From: Comamonas terrigena NBRC 13299 | GTDB taxonomy: Bacteria > Pseudomonadota > Gammaproteobacteria > Burkholderiales > Burkholderiaceae_C | DNA length: 64,000 nucleotides | Assembly (NCBI RefSeq): GCF_006740045.1 | Contig: NZ_AP019749.1 | Location: 1,259,001-1,323,000 of the forward strand | Direction: 5' to 3' | Part shown: positions 55,581 through 64,000 of the stretch, piece by piece | How positions within the stretch are numbered: position 1 is the first letter of the stretch | How the letters are laid out: each line of letters begins with the position of its first letter | Notes under the pieces: generated by a model | Seen by the model: the letters and a program-made list of their open reading frames with translations, nothing else | Told to the model about the DNA's origin: nothing | Databases searched by the model: none | Program-made: the position numbers and the translations under genes

Positions 55581-55952
55581 TCAGTAACCAGACCGTGGTG
55601 TCGGGTGCGCCGTATGCGGGCCGGGGGCAGAGCCGGCCATGGCGCCGGGTGCACAGGCTTCGGGGCGCAGCGGTGGCGTGGGCTGGCCGTAGGAGCGCAA
55701 GACCATGGCTTCCAGTTCGCCCGAGGCCCGGGCGCATTCCAGCTCTGCAATCACCTCGGCACGGGTGCGACCCGGCTGCACCGCAGGCGCGGCGGGCATG
55801 GCCTGGCTGGCGGCGACGGCCACCACCGGTGCTTCGCTGCGCTCCTGTGCCAGGCTGCCGGTGGCAATACCGCCGGCCATGGTGGCGCACAGCAAGGCAG
55901 TGCGCAGATGCCAGAGTGGCGTATTCGAAAGGGATGGGGTGTACTGCGACAT
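55581..55952 (-). CDS. DUF4148 exported small protein
   Basis: 123 residues. Signal peptide: HLRTALLCATMAGGIATGSL followed by AQE. The DUF4148 core is GRTRAEVIAELECARASGELEAM, followed by a Pro-rich tail. DUF4148 is a family nearly confined to Burkholderiales, with many paralogues per genome and no known function. The ATG at 55952 is fixed by GGAG seven bases upstream. It ends close to the alpha-E gene on the opposite strand. Confidence 0.85.
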   Translation of the reverse strand: MSQYTPSLSNTPLWHLRTALLCATMAGGIATGSLAQERSEAPVVAVAASQAMPAAPAVQPGRTRAEVIAELECARASGELEAMVLRSYGQPTPPLRPEACAPGAMAGSAPGPHTAHPTPRSGY

Positions 55953-56319
55953 GGCAGGGCTCCTGCAAAAAACACGGCGACGTTGCCGCATGCCTGCACT
56001 GTCGTGCCGGGTGCCAGCGAGGCACAGCGCCTTGCGACGAAACCGGGGCGGCGCAGTGTGTACCGACGTGCTGGTGGTGTGAATGGCGGGGTGCAAATTG
56101 GGGACAAGGCAGGTGCAAGGCCGCGCTTGCCGGGCCACGGCGGCGCAGGGACCTTGTCGGCTGTGCGACAGGCAAGCAGGGTGTGCTGCGGGTTCCACCA
56201 ACTGTCTGCTCTCCCATCCTTCGCATAATCACGGGGCCGCTGGTGCAGCCCCATGCGGGGTGCGACTCCCCGTCGGCTGCCCTCCCGTTTTCTCCCCCTG
56301 ACACAGAAAGAGACAAGCC
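55953..56319. other. divergent promoter region between DUF4148 and the acetolactate-synthase-like gene
   Basis: No gene visible. A possible -10 CATAAT (56224-56229) faces right. The leader of the rightward gene has G/C-rich inverted elements around 56245-56275 that may fold. Confidence 0.4.
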
Positions 56320-58056
56320 ATGCCTTCCACCACCCCACCACGCAGCGCAGGCCACCTGATCGTCGAATGCCTGATCGCCCAGGGCGTGGACATGGCCTTT
56401 GGCGTGCCCGGCGAAAGCTATCTGGATGTGCTCGATGGCCTGCATGCCCACCGCGACCGCATCCGTTTCATCACCTGCCGCCAGGAGGGCGGAGCCTCCT
56501 TCATGGCGGATGCCTACGGCAAGCTCACTGGCAAGCCCGGGGTGCTGATGGTCACGCGCGGTCCGGGGGCGACGAACGCCTCCATCGGCATCCACACGGC
56601 GTTCCAGGATTCCACACCCATGGTGGTGCTGATTGGTGACGTGGGCAGTGATATGCGTGACCGCGAAGCTTTCCAGGAAGTGGATTTCGGCACCTTCTTC
56701 GGCCCTGGCACGCGTGGCATGGCCAAGCGGGTGGAACGCATCGACGATGCCCGCCGCATTCCCGAATACATCGCCCGTGCGTTCACCACGGCCCTGCAAG
56801 GTCGCCCTGGTCCCGTGGTGCTGGTGCTGCCCGAAGACATGCTGACCCAGGTGGTCTCCGGCGAGGCCCTGCCCGCCGCCCCCGCGGTGCACCAGGACAT
56901 CGGCGCACAGGGCGCTGAGGAATTGCGTGCGCTGCTGCTGAAGGCCAAACAACCGTTTGTGATCGCTGGCGGACCGGGCTGGACGCCGCTGGCCGCGCAA
57001 GACCTGCAGGCCTTTGCGGAGCGCTGGCAGTTGCCGGTGGGCAATGCCTTCCGTTTCCAGGACACTTTCGACAACCACCACCCGCTGTACGCCGGCGATG
57101 TGGGCATTGCCATCAACCCGGCGCTGGCCCAGCGCATCAAGCAGGCGGATCTGCTGATCACCATCGGTGCGCGCCTGGGCGAGATGACGACCAGCGGCTA
57201 CACCCTGCTGCAGTCGCCGCGCCCGGTGCAGCAGCTGGTGCACATCCACCCCAGTGCCGAGGAACTGGGCCGTGTCTTCCGCGCCGATCTGCCGCTGTGC
57301 GCCACCATGCCTGCGGCAGCCCGGGCGCTGGCGGCACTGGACGCTCCGGCCAGTGTGCCCTGGGCCGCCTGGACGGCGGCAGCCCATGCCGACTACGAAG
57401 CCAATCTGCAGCCCCAGCCGCTGGCGGGGCTGGATGTGGCCAAGGACGGCGCCATCGACATGCCGGCCATCATTGCCACGCTGCAGCGCCTGCTGCCGCA
57501 GGACACAGCCATCACCAATGGCGCGGGCAACTTTGCCAGCTGGGTGCACCGCTATTTCCGCTTTCATGGCTGGAGCAAGGGCCACAAGACCCAGCTGGCG
57601 CCCACCAGCGGCGCCATGGGCTATGGCGTGCCGGCCGGGATTGCGGCCAATCTGATCACCGGGCGCACGGCGTTCACCATCGCGGGAGACGGCGACTTCC
57701 TGATGAATGGCCAGGAGCTGGCGACGGCACTGCAGCATGGCGGCAAAAGCATCATCGTGCTGCTGAACAATGGCATCTACGGCACCATCCGCATGCACCA
57801 GGAGCGTGAGTACCCCGGCCATGTCAGCGGCTCCACGCTGGGCAATCCGGACTTCTGTGCGCTGGCCCAGGCCTACGGCTATGCGGCCGAGCGGGTGGAA
57901 CGTACGGCCGACTTCGAAGCCGCACTGCAACGCGCGCTGGCGGCACCCACGGGCACGCTGATCGAGATTCCGCTCAGCCCGGAAGTCATCACCACCCGCG
58001 CCACCTTGTCCACCATCCGGGAAAACGCGCTGCACAACCAGAAGGCGCATGGCTGA
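56320..58056 (+). CDS. acetolactate-synthase-like thiamine diphosphate enzyme
   Basis: 578-residue ThDP-dependent decarboxylase/ligase with three domains. The N-terminal pyrimidine domain has the activating Glu56 (CRQEGGASFMADAYGKL) and MVTRGPGATNA. The central domain (about 200-340) follows. The C-terminal pyrophosphate domain has GDGDFLMNGQELATAL and the Mg motif ending LLNNGIYG. It resembles catabolic/IlvG-type or aldehyde-lyase members rather than the biosynthetic IlvB, and there is no ilvN regulatory subunit next to it. The substrate is uncertain; acetolactate from pyruvate, glyoxylate or oxalyl-CoA-like chemistry are possible. It ends at a terminator shared with bfr. Confidence 0.82.
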   Translation: MPSTTPPRSAGHLIVECLIAQGVDMAFGVPGESYLDVLDGLHAHRDRIRFITCRQEGGASFMADAYGKLTGKPGVLMVTRGPGATNASIGIHTAFQDSTPMVVLIGDVGSDMRDREAFQEVDFGTFFGPGTRGMAKRVERIDDARRIPEYIARAFTTALQGRPGPVVLVLPEDMLTQVVSGEALPAAPAVHQDIGAQGAEELRALLLKAKQPFVIAGGPGWTPLAAQDLQAFAERWQLPVGNAFRFQDTFDNHHPLYAGDVGIAINPALAQRIKQADLLITIGARLGEMTTSGYTLLQSPRPVQQLVHIHPSAEELGRVFRADLPLCATMPAAARALAALDAPASVPWAAWTAAAHADYEANLQPQPLAGLDVAKDGAIDMPAIIATLQRLLPQDTAITNGAGNFASWVHRYFRFHGWSKGHKTQLAPTSGAMGYGVPAGIAANLITGRTAFTIAGDGDFLMNGQELATALQHGGKSIIVLLNNGIYGTIRMHQEREYPGHVSGSTLGNPDFCALAQAYGYAAERVERTADFEAALQRALAAPTGTLIEIPLSPEVITTRATLSTIRENALHNQKAHG

Positions 58057-58076
58057 GCCATTCGGCGGCGCATGAA

Positions 58077-58102
58077 AAAACGGGCCCTACAGGGCCCGTT
58101 TT
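58077..58102. terminator. bidirectional terminator between the ThDP enzyme gene and bfr
   Basis: CGGGCCC (58081-58087), TACA, GGGCCCG (58092-58098), A-run left and T-run right, between convergent genes. Confidence 0.85.
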
Positions 58103-58120
58103 GCATGGAAAGCAGGAGCT

Positions 58121-58597
58121 TCAGTCCGCTTCGCTCATCTGCGACTGCAGATAGTTCTGGACGCCCACCTTTTCGATCAGGTCCAGCTGGGTTTCGAGGA
58201 AGTCGATGTGCTCCTCGGTGTCTTCCAGGATCTCTTGCAGCAGATCGCGCGAGACATAGTCCTGCACGCTTTCGCAGGCGGCAATGCCTTCCTTGATGGT
58301 CTGCTGGGCGGCCTGTTCCAGGCGCAGGTCGCAGGTCAGGGATTCAGGCACGTCTTCACCGATCTGCAGCTTGCCCAGGTCCTGCAGGTTGGGCAGACCG
58401 TCCAGCATGAAGATGCGGTCCATCAGCACGTCGGCGTGTTTCATCTCGCTGATGGATTCCTTGTATTCCACCTTGGCCAGCTTGTCGAAACCCCAGTGCT
58501 TGAACATGCGGTAGTGTACGAAGTACTGGTTGATGGCGGTGAGTTCGTTTTTGAGTTGTGCCTGGAGGCAGGCAATGACTTGTGTGTCGCCTTGCAT
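58121..58597 (-). CDS. bfr: bacterioferritin
   Basis: 158-residue haem-containing ferritin that stores iron as a 24-mer. Ferroxidase ligands are Glu18 ([11 protein letters not shown]), Glu51 and His54 (ISEMKHAD), and the pair [13 protein letters not shown]. The haem-axial Met52 is present, so this is a true Bfr. AAGGAG before the ATG at 58597 fixes the start; an in-frame extension to 58777 is upstream DNA. It is divergent from ahpC, across a region with an OxyR-like site, which fits joint handling of iron and peroxide. Confidence 0.95.
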   Translation of the reverse strand: MQGDTQVIACLQAQLKNELTAINQYFVHYRMFKHWGFDKLAKVEYKESISEMKHADVLMDRIFMLDGLPNLQDLGKLQIGEDVPESLTCDLRLEQAAQQTIKEGIAACESVQDYVSRDLLQEILEDTEEHIDFLETQLDLIEKVGVQNYLQSQMSEAD

Positions 58598-58763
58598 GTG
58601 GGGGCTCCTTCCTGTCGCTGTTGTGGGGCGATTGTCCTGTATGACAACGCACTTGACATCTTTGCCCCCAATAATGGGGATGGGCTGCGTTTGATGCTGA
58701 ATCGCGTTTGCATTCGGTGTCTGCACAGCGGTCTGCCGATGGCTATCGATACGGTAGTTTTTG

Positions 58764-58800
58764 ATAGTCATACTCAATCAATATGATCGAGTCAATCGAT
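58764..58800 (+). promoter_or_regulatory. OxyR-like binding site upstream of ahpC
   Basis: Four elements spaced exactly 11 bp apart: ATAG (58764), CAAT (58775), ATCG (58786) and CGAT (58797). They match the OxyR pattern ATAG-N7-CTAT-N7-ATAG-N7-CTAT at 13 of 16 positions. The last element touches the -35 of ahpC, the usual activating position. Confidence 0.6.
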
Positions 58801-58828
58801 TGAGTTTATCGGTTGCTTGTCCTACACT
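58800..58828 (+). promoter_or_regulatory. sigma-70 promoter candidate for ahpC
   Basis: TTGAGT (58800-58805), a 17-bp spacer and TACACT (58823-58828), 55 bp before the ahpC start. Confidence 0.6.
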
Positions 58829-58883
58829 TGACCCAGTGCTTAGTTCAAGCAGTACCTCCGATTCACTGAAAGGAAACAACACA

Positions 58884-59447
58884 ATGTCCGTGCTCAACAG
58901 CAAGATCAAGCCCTTCACCGCACAAGCCTACAAGGGCGGCAAGTTCATCGAAGTGACCGAAAAGGACGTCCTGGGCAAGTGGGCCGTGTTCTTCTTCTAC
59001 CCCGCCGACTTCACCTTCGTGTGCCCCACCGAACTGGGTGACGTGGCCGACCACTACGCTGAACTGCAGAAGCTGGGCGTGGAAGTCTATTCCGTCTCCA
59101 CCGACACCCACTTCGTGCACAAGGCATGGCACGACACGTCGGACACCATCGCCAAGATCCAGTACACCATGCTGGGCGACCCCACCTGGCAAATCAGCCA
59201 GAACTTCGACTGCCTGCGCGAAGGCGAAGGCCTGGCAGACCGTGCCACCTTCATCATTGACCCCCAAGGCGTGATCCAGGCCATGGAAATCACCGCCGAA
59301 GGCATCGGCCGCGACGCAGAAGACCTGCTGCGCAAGGTCAAGGCTGCCCAGTACGTGGCGGCCCACCCCGGTGAAGTCTGCCCCGCCAAGTGGAAGGAAG
59401 GCGAAGCTACCCTGGCTCCTTCCCTGGACCTGGTCGGCAAGATCTAA
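58884..59447 (+). CDS. ahpC: alkyl hydroperoxide reductase subunit C (2-Cys peroxiredoxin)
   Basis: 187-residue typical 2-Cys peroxiredoxin that reduces hydrogen peroxide, organic peroxides and peroxynitrite. The peroxidatic Cys47 is in [14 protein letters not shown], and the resolving Cys166 is in [10 protein letters not shown]. The length and the YF-like C-terminal helix region match E. coli AhpC. AAAGGA lies eight bases before the ATG. Its reductase AhpF is encoded next, after a terminator, so ahpF may have its own promoter as well. Regulation by OxyR is likely from the site upstream. Confidence 0.97.
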   Translation: MSVLNSKIKPFTAQAYKGGKFIEVTEKDVLGKWAVFFFYPADFTFVCPTELGDVADHYAELQKLGVEVYSVSTDTHFVHKAWHDTSDTIAKIQYTMLGDPTWQISQNFDCLREGEGLADRATFIIDPQGVIQAMEITAEGIGRDAEDLLRKVKAAQYVAAHPGEVCPAKWKEGEATLAPSLDLVGKI

Positions 59448-59465
59448 GCCTTTGCCCGCAGAAAA

Positions 59466-59492
59466 AAGCCCGGGCCTGACCGGGCTTTTTTT
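59466..59492 (+). terminator. intrinsic terminator between ahpC and ahpF
   Basis: AAGCCCGG (59466-59473), GCCTGA, CCGGGCTT (59480-59487), T-run to 59492. It may act as a partial terminator that lowers ahpF relative to ahpC. Confidence 0.85.
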
Positions 59493-59545
59493 CCATCAAG
59501 CAAAAGCAGGCTATCGAAATAAATAATTAATAGGATTTGACTAAT

Positions 59546-61102
59546 ATGCTGGACGCCAACCTCAAAACCCAACTCAAGGCCTATCTGGAGCGCTTGCAAA
59601 AGCCGCTCGAGATCGTCGCAACCCTGGATGACAGCAAGGCCGCCGGTGAAGTCAAGTCTCTGTTGGCCGATCTGGTGGCGCTGAGCGACAAGATCACCGT
59701 GGTCGAAAACAACGATCTGGCGGTGCGCAAGCCTTCGTTTGCCATCAACAACCCCGGCGTGGAAACCGGTGTGCGCTTTGCCGGCGTGCCCCTGGGCCAT
59801 GAATTCACGTCCTTCGTGCTGGCCCTGCTGCACGTGGGCGGCCACCCCTCCAAGGAATCGGCGGATCTGCTGGAGCAGATCAAGGCCATCAATGTGCCGC
59901 TGCACTTCGAGACCTACTACTCGCTGTCCTGCCACAACTGCCCGGACGTGGTGCAGGCGCTGAACCTGATGTCGGCGCTGAACCCCCAGATCACGCACAC
60001 CGCCATCGACGGCGGCCTGTTCCAGGACGAGGTCAAGGAACGCGAAGTGATGGGCGTGCCCACCGTGTTCGTCAACGGTGAACGCTTTGGCCAGGGCCGC
60101 ATGGAACTGGCAGAGATCGTTGCCAAGGTGGACACCGGTGCGGTGGCCCGTGCGGCGGCCCAGATTTCCGCCAAGGACGCGTTCGACGTGCTGGTGGTGG
60201 GCGCAGGCCCTGCCGGCGCAGCGGCGGCCATCTACGCCGCCCGCAAGGGCATTCGCACCGGCATCGCTGCCGAGCGCGTGGGTGGTCAGGTGCTGGACAC
60301 GGTGGACATCGAGAACTTCATCTCGGTGAGCAAGACCGACGGTCCCAAGCTGGCGGCGGCGCTGGAAGCCCACATCCGTGACTACGAAGTGGACATCATG
60401 AGCCAGCAGCGTGCGGCCAAGCTGATTCCGGCAGCCACCGAAGGCGGCCTGATCGAGGTGCAGACCGAATCCGGTGCCAGCCTGAAGGCCAAGACCGTGA
60501 TCCTGTCCACCGGTGCCCGCTGGCGCAATATGAACGTGCCCGGTGAAGAGCAGTACCGCACCAAGGGTGTGACGTTCTGCCCGCACTGCGACGGCCCGCT
60601 GTTCAAGGGCAAGGATGTGGCCGTGATTGGCGGTGGCAACTCCGGCGTGGAAGCCGCCATCGACCTGGCCGGTATCGTCAAGAGCGTCACGGTGCTGGAA
60701 TTTGCCGCCGAGCTGAAGGCCGATGCCGTGCTGCAAAAGAAGCTGGCTTCGCTGCCCAATGTGACGGTGATCCTGAACGCCCAGACCACCGAGGTGAACG
60801 GCGACGGCAAGAAGGTCACCGGCATCACCTACAAGGACCGCACCACCGATGAAATCAAGTCGGTGGCGCTGGAAGGCATCTTTGTGCAGATCGGTCTGCT
60901 GCCCAATACCGACTGGCTCAAGGGCACGGTGAACCTGACGCGCTTTGGCGAGATCGAGATCAATGCCAAGGGCGAGACCAATGTGCCTGGCGTGCTGGCG
61001 GCCGGTGACTGCACCAACGTGCCGTACAAGCAGATCATCATTGCCGCAGGTGCCGGTGCCACGGCTGCGCTGTCGGCTTTCGATCACCTGATCCGCCATT
61101 GA
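59546..61102 (+). CDS. ahpF: alkyl hydroperoxide reductase subunit F
   Basis: 518-residue flavoprotein that passes electrons from NADH to AhpC. The N-terminal double thioredoxin fold has the redox pair Cys129/Cys132 (LSCHNCPDV). The C-terminal thioredoxin-reductase-like part has FAD motif [18 protein letters not shown] motif [14 protein letters not shown] and the second redox pair FCPHCDGP. The FAD motif LAAGDCTN is near the end. The ATG at 59546 is preferred (AGGA ten bases upstream); a TTG three codons earlier lacks spacing. Confidence 0.96.
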   Translation: MLDANLKTQLKAYLERLQKPLEIVATLDDSKAAGEVKSLLADLVALSDKITVVENNDLAVRKPSFAINNPGVETGVRFAGVPLGHEFTSFVLALLHVGGHPSKESADLLEQIKAINVPLHFETYYSLSCHNCPDVVQALNLMSALNPQITHTAIDGGLFQDEVKEREVMGVPTVFVNGERFGQGRMELAEIVAKVDTGAVARAAAQISAKDAFDVLVVGAGPAGAAAAIYAARKGIRTGIAAERVGGQVLDTVDIENFISVSKTDGPKLAAALEAHIRDYEVDIMSQQRAAKLIPAATEGGLIEVQTESGASLKAKTVILSTGARWRNMNVPGEEQYRTKGVTFCPHCDGPLFKGKDVAVIGGGNSGVEAAIDLAGIVKSVTVLEFAAELKADAVLQKKLASLPNVTVILNAQTTEVNGDGKKVTGITYKDRTTDEIKSVALEGIFVQIGLLPNTDWLKGTVNLTRFGEIEINAKGETNVPGVLAAGDCTNVPYKQIIIAAGAGATAALSAFDHLIRH

Positions 61103-61206
61103 GGGCTGGGGCCTGGGGGTGAAGGCCGGGCCATCCGCTGCGGTCTGCACCCACCACAGGCCCCACAGTAGCTACTGCCAGGGCGGCCGCGTTGCTGCGA
61201 TTGCCC

Positions 61207-61240
61207 ACCAAAGGACTGCTTCGGCAGTCCTTTGGTCTTT
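61207..61240 (+). terminator. intrinsic terminator after ahpF
   Basis: A 13-bp perfect stem: ACCAAAGGACTGC (61207-61219), TTCG tetraloop, GCAGTCCTTTGGT (61224-61236), then CTTT. Confidence 0.8.
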
Positions 61241-61351
61241 CTGGCGCCCGCAGCTGCCAGGGCGCTGCCGCGCAGATTGCCTTGCGGTGACCCTGCAGGC
61301 TATGCTGGCCGTGCAGCAGGGGGCGGCCCTTGTGCAATGCAGGAGTCGGCC

Positions 61352-62233
61352 ATGCGCAAGTCGCAATGTGAAAGTGCAGCGGGCCTGTGGGCGCGTGCGG
61401 TGGTGTGGGCCGGGATGGCCTTGGGGGCGGTCTTGGCCCAGGCACACGCCGCAGAGGCGGAGCGGCCGCCTGCCGCAACGGCTGTCACTGCGGCACCGGC
61501 TGCAGCGTTGACTGCCCCCGCATCCGGGACCGTCTGGTCGCTGCCCACCCGTGACGGTGTGCGCACCACCGTGTACTGGGAAGTGGCACCGAATGCCTGG
61601 GCCACGGTGCTGCTGTTTCCGGGGGGCGTGGGCGGTTTTGGCAAGCTGGAGCAGAACCAGCCCAGCAGCAACAATTTTCTGGTGCGCTCGGCAGACGAAT
61701 TCCGGGAGCAGGGCCTGAACGTGGCCATCTTCGGCCGGGCGAATGGGCAGGAGCTGGCGCCCCAGGACCGCATGGGCGCCGAGCATCTGCAGGACATTCG
61801 CCAGGTGCTGCAGGCCGTGCGTACCCACAGCAGCCTGCCGGTGTGGCTGGTGGGTACCAGCCGGGGCACGACATCGGTGGCGGCCGCTGCCAGCCGCATG
61901 CAGGATGCCGGGCTGGCCGGTGTGGTGCTGACGTCCAGCATCGTGGCCCCGGCGGAGCCGGGCGCGCTGCCCAGCCTGGATCTGGCGGCCATCCGTGTGC
62001 CGGTGCTGCTGGTGCAGCATGCCAGGGATGCCTGTCCCCTGTGCACGCCCAGCGCCATGCCGGGGGTGCTGGCGCGCTTCACCCAGGCGCCGGTCAAACA
62101 GCTGCAATTGGTCGATGGCGGCGCCCACCCCACGGGCGGCGTGTGCCATGCCTTGCACTGGCATGGCTTCATCGGCATGGAGCACATGGCCGTGCAGCGC
62201 ATCACGCAATGGATGCGCCAGCCACAACCCTGA
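61352..62233 (+). CDS. exported alpha/beta-hydrolase fold protein
   Basis: 293 residues. Signal peptide (about 1-35: GLWARAVVWAGMALGAVLAQ then AHA). An Ala/Pro-rich linker is followed by a hydrolase-like domain: TVLLFPGGVGGFG (oxyanion strand), VWLVGTSRGTTSVAAA (nucleophile elbow GTSRG), LLVQHARDACP (possible acid) and DGGAHPTGGVCHALHWHGF (candidate catalytic His). There is no close link to a named family; substrate unknown, probably an ester or peptide in the periplasm. GGAG seven bases before the ATG supports this start over an ATG at 61337. Confidence 0.75.
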   Translation: MRKSQCESAAGLWARAVVWAGMALGAVLAQAHAAEAERPPAATAVTAAPAAALTAPASGTVWSLPTRDGVRTTVYWEVAPNAWATVLLFPGGVGGFGKLEQNQPSSNNFLVRSADEFREQGLNVAIFGRANGQELAPQDRMGAEHLQDIRQVLQAVRTHSSLPVWLVGTSRGTTSVAAAASRMQDAGLAGVVLTSSIVAPAEPGALPSLDLAAIRVPVLLVQHARDACPLCTPSAMPGVLARFTQAPVKQLQLVDGGAHPTGGVCHALHWHGFIGMEHMAVQRITQWMRQPQP

Positions 62234-62557
62234 GAGCCCTGGACCGGGCGCTGCGAGCGCACAAGCGTCCGCCGCCCATCACTTTTGCCCGTGCAGTGGC
62301 ATGGGCATCAAGCCCCATGCGTGCCGTGGTCTGGCCGCAGGCATGTCCTTGCCGGGCACTGCGATCCACCCCTCCAGACCACTGGTGCAGAAAACACACA
62401 CCCTGCCGGTGTACGTCATGTTAATGAGAATTGTTCTCATATAATTGAAGGATTGCCAGCCACCCCAAGCCGTTCGCTTTGCTGAACTCTCGGCCCAGGT
62501 TCGCCAGCCCCAAACCCTTTGGTGCAGTACCAGAACTTCAGGAAGAGAGAACAAGCT
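62234..62557. other. leader region of the TonB-dependent receptor
   Basis: No gene visible. It contains the Fur box and -10 element (below) and an untranslated leader of about 100 bases ending in AGGAAGAGAG before the receptor's ATG. I do not see a hemP-like small gene here. Confidence 0.5.
62424..62445 (+). promoter_or_regulatory. Fur box overlapping the receptor promoter
   Basis: ATGAGAA-TTG-TTCTCAT (62424-62440) is a perfect 7+7 dyad like the Fur operator, and TATAAT (62440-62445) is a perfect -10 box that begins at its last base. Iron-loaded Fur would block RNA polymerase. Confidence 0.85.
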
Positions 62558-64000
62558 ATGACCCAGCTGTGGGCAGGAATGCGTCCGGTGGCCCAAGCGG
62601 CCGTGTTGGCCTGTGTGTGGGGAGGGTCTGCCATGGCCGCCGATGCGCCCGCGGCGGCATTGCCCGAAACCACGGTGGCCGCCCCGGCCCAGCAGGCCGA
62701 TGCACTGGACCCGGCGCAGACCCCGTATGCCACCGAGCTGCTGAACCGTGCGGAGATGGAGCGCCAGCAGGTGCTGGACATCCGCGATGCCACCCGTGAC
62801 ATGGTCAACGTGGAAGTACCGCGCCAGCCAGCGCGGGGGACCGGCATTTCGGGCACCACAGGGCGCGAAGGCAATACCGGCTTCGAGATTCGCGGCCTGG
62901 GCGGCAACCGCGTGCAGATGCTGGTGGACGGTATTCCCCAGCCCGAGGCCGACAGCTTCATGAACAGCCACAGCTTTGGCCGCGACTATGTGGATCCGCT
63001 GACGCTGTCGTCCATCGAAGTGCACAAGGGCGTATCGCCCGTGTCCATGCCGGCCGGCGGCATTGCCGGTGCGGTCAATCTGCGCACGCTGTCGCCCTCG
63101 GACCTGCTGCTGGATGGCAAGACGCTGGCTGGCCGAGCGCTGCTGGGCTGGCGCAGCGAAAGCCAGGGGCTGACCGCCGGCGCCGTGCTGGCGGGCAAGG
63201 CCTCGGACCAGCTGCAGTGGCTGTTTGCGCTCAACGGCGACTGGAGCGACGAGACCGAAACCATGGGCCGCGTGGGGGGCACAGGCCTCAAGCGCACCCG
63301 GGCCAATCCCGAGGACATCCGCCGCAACTCGGTACTGGCCAAGCTGGTCTACCAGCCCAATGCCGACCAGAGCCATATGCTCACGGTCGAGCGCCGCAGC
63401 CAGAGCACGTATGTCAACAACCTGCATGATTTTGCCAGCGGCACGACCAAGAGCCACACCGACGACAACGAGAGCACGCGCAACCGCGTCTCGCTCAAGT
63501 CCGACTTCCGCCTGAATGCGGCCGCAGCCGATCTGTTGACGGGTTATCTCGCCTGGCAGGACAGCAGTTCCACCCAGAAGCTGGATGTGGATACCACCAC
63601 CCAGGGCCTGCGCGTGCGCGACCACAGCTATGACGAACGCATGCTGCAGGCCGGTCTGCAGGCGCGCAAGCAACTGGGCCGCCATGCGCTGCACTACGGC
63701 CTGGATGTGAACCGCCTGGACAACGAAACCAAGAGCCTGTCCACCGACCGAGGCGTGACTACGGCCGTGCCCAAGGGGCCGGACACCACCACCACGCGCT
63801 GGGGGGCTTTTGTGCAGGACAGCATCGAGCTGGGCCGCTTCACCCTCAAGCCGGGCCTGCGTTACGAATCGGTGGACGTGGATGCCGATGCCGGCAGCAT
63901 CAGCATGGGCGCCTCGGGGGCCACGGCCGTGTCCAAACGCTTTGATGCCTGGCTGCCGCAGCTGGGCGGTCAGATGCGCATGGGCGGTGGCGTGCAGCTG
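62558..64000 (+). CDS. TonB-dependent haem/haemoglobin/transferrin-type receptor (3' end outside window)
   Basis: The first 481 residues of an outer-membrane receptor. Signal peptide cleaved after WGGSAMA. The plug domain (about 70-190) has RDATRDMVNVEV, GNTGFEIRGLGGNRVQMLVD, SSIEVHKGVSPVSMPAGGIA and GAVNLRT. The barrel begins with strands such as LLGWRSESQGLTAGAVLAG and SVLAKLVYQPNADQSHMLT. This pattern is the TonB-hemoglobin/transferrin/lactoferrin receptor class, so haem or a haem protein is the likely ligand. A haem-ligating His pair (FRAP/NPNL region) lies past the window edge. It is under a Fur box. Confidence 0.9.
   Translation, partial: MTQLWAGMRPVAQAAVLACVWGGSAMAADAPAAALPETTVAAPAQQADALDPAQTPYATELLNRAEMERQQVLDIRDATRDMVNVEVPRQPARGTGISGTTGREGNTGFEIRGLGGNRVQMLVDGIPQPEADSFMNSHSFGRDYVDPLTLSSIEVHKGVSPVSMPAGGIAGAVNLRTLSPSDLLLDGKTLAGRALLGWRSESQGLTAGAVLAGKASDQLQWLFALNGDWSDETETMGRVGGTGLKRTRANPEDIRRNSVLAKLVYQPNADQSHMLTVERRSQSTYVNNLHDFASGTTKSHTDDNESTRNRVSLKSDFRLNAAAADLLTGYLAWQDSSSTQKLDVDTTTQGLRVRDHSYDERMLQAGLQARKQLGRHALHYGLDVNRLDNETKSLSTDRGVTTAVPKGPDTTTTRWGAFVQDSIELGRFTLKPGLRYESVDVDADAGSISMGASGATAVSKRFDAWLPQLGGQMRMGGGVQL

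Noticed and set aside
1..64000. CRISPR arrays, tRNA or rRNA genes, insertion sequences, integrase or toxin-antitoxin pairs
   Set aside because: No regularly spaced repeats, cloverleaf sequences, transposase motifs or terminal inverted repeats were seen on either strand; short low-complexity repeats in the Ala-rich genes are coding.

Overview
The window is GC-rich, densely coded chromosomal DNA. It looks like a member of the family Comamonadaceae (Betaproteobacteria, Burkholderiales; Comamonas/Delftia-like). Points in favour are a Bug/TctC-type solute-binding protein, a DUF4148 protein, the order sdhC-D-A-B-E-gltA, a ParC with Gln-Ser at the quinolone position, and AhpC/AhpF beside a bacterioferritin. 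The species is inferred, not shown. No rRNA, tRNA, CRISPR array, insertion sequence, prophage or integron is visible. This is mostly core genome with small accessory islets.

Layout. 1-6.0 kb: a probable acyl-CoA catabolic operon (acyl-CoA dehydrogenase cut by the window edge, Bug solute-binding protein, NDP-forming acyl-CoA ligase, alpha/beta hydrolase) followed by a LysR regulator. 6.0-9.1 kb: an EmrE-like SMR efflux protein, methionine aminopeptidase and type II NADH dehydrogenase. 9.2-24.5 kb: a TCA-cycle region. A leftward operon sdhC-D-A-B-E-gltA and a GntR regulator face a rightward series of mdh, tam, a CoA-ester lyase, an exported Ala/Lys-rich protein, acnB and acnA. 24.7-33.1 kb: a small Ala-rich lipoprotein, bamC-dapA, a 704-residue unknown protein, a methyltransferase, an SDR, a 55-residue membrane protein and an MFS transporter. 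33.3-38.6 kb: parE, a lytic transglycosylase and parC in one tight unit. 38.8-45.1 kb: a YahK-type alcohol dehydrogenase divergent from a LysR gene, an OmpA-type lipoprotein, and several small proteins including a 56-residue zinc-ribbon-like protein. 45.7-49.7 kb: two tandem chemoreceptors with almost identical signalling blocks. 49.9-55.5 kb: RidA, ComEC, and a circularly permuted ATP-grasp/alpha-E pair. 55.6-62.2 kb: a DUF4148 protein, an acetolactate-synthase-like enzyme, bacterioferritin, ahpC, ahpF and an exported hydrolase. 62.4-64 kb: a Fur-controlled TonB-dependent haem/transferrin-type receptor that runs off the window.

How it fits together. Citrate synthase, both aconitases, succinate dehydrogenase and malate dehydrogenase lie within 15 kb, with Tam, which inactivates the aconitase inhibitor trans-aconitate, and a GntR regulator whose likely palindromic operator abuts the mdh promoter. 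NDH-2 next door reoxidises NADH. A second theme is iron and peroxide: bacterioferritin diverges from ahpC, whose promoter carries an OxyR-like site with exact 11-bp periodicity, and a perfect Fur box lies a little downstream.

I found no clear new multi-gene system. The best leads are regulatory (mdh/gntR palindrome, ndh start-site dyad, tandem palindromes above the zinc-ribbon gene, sigma-28-like promoter of the second chemoreceptor) and a few unassigned proteins (the 704-residue WG-like protein, the Ala/Lys-rich exported protein, the two small genes).
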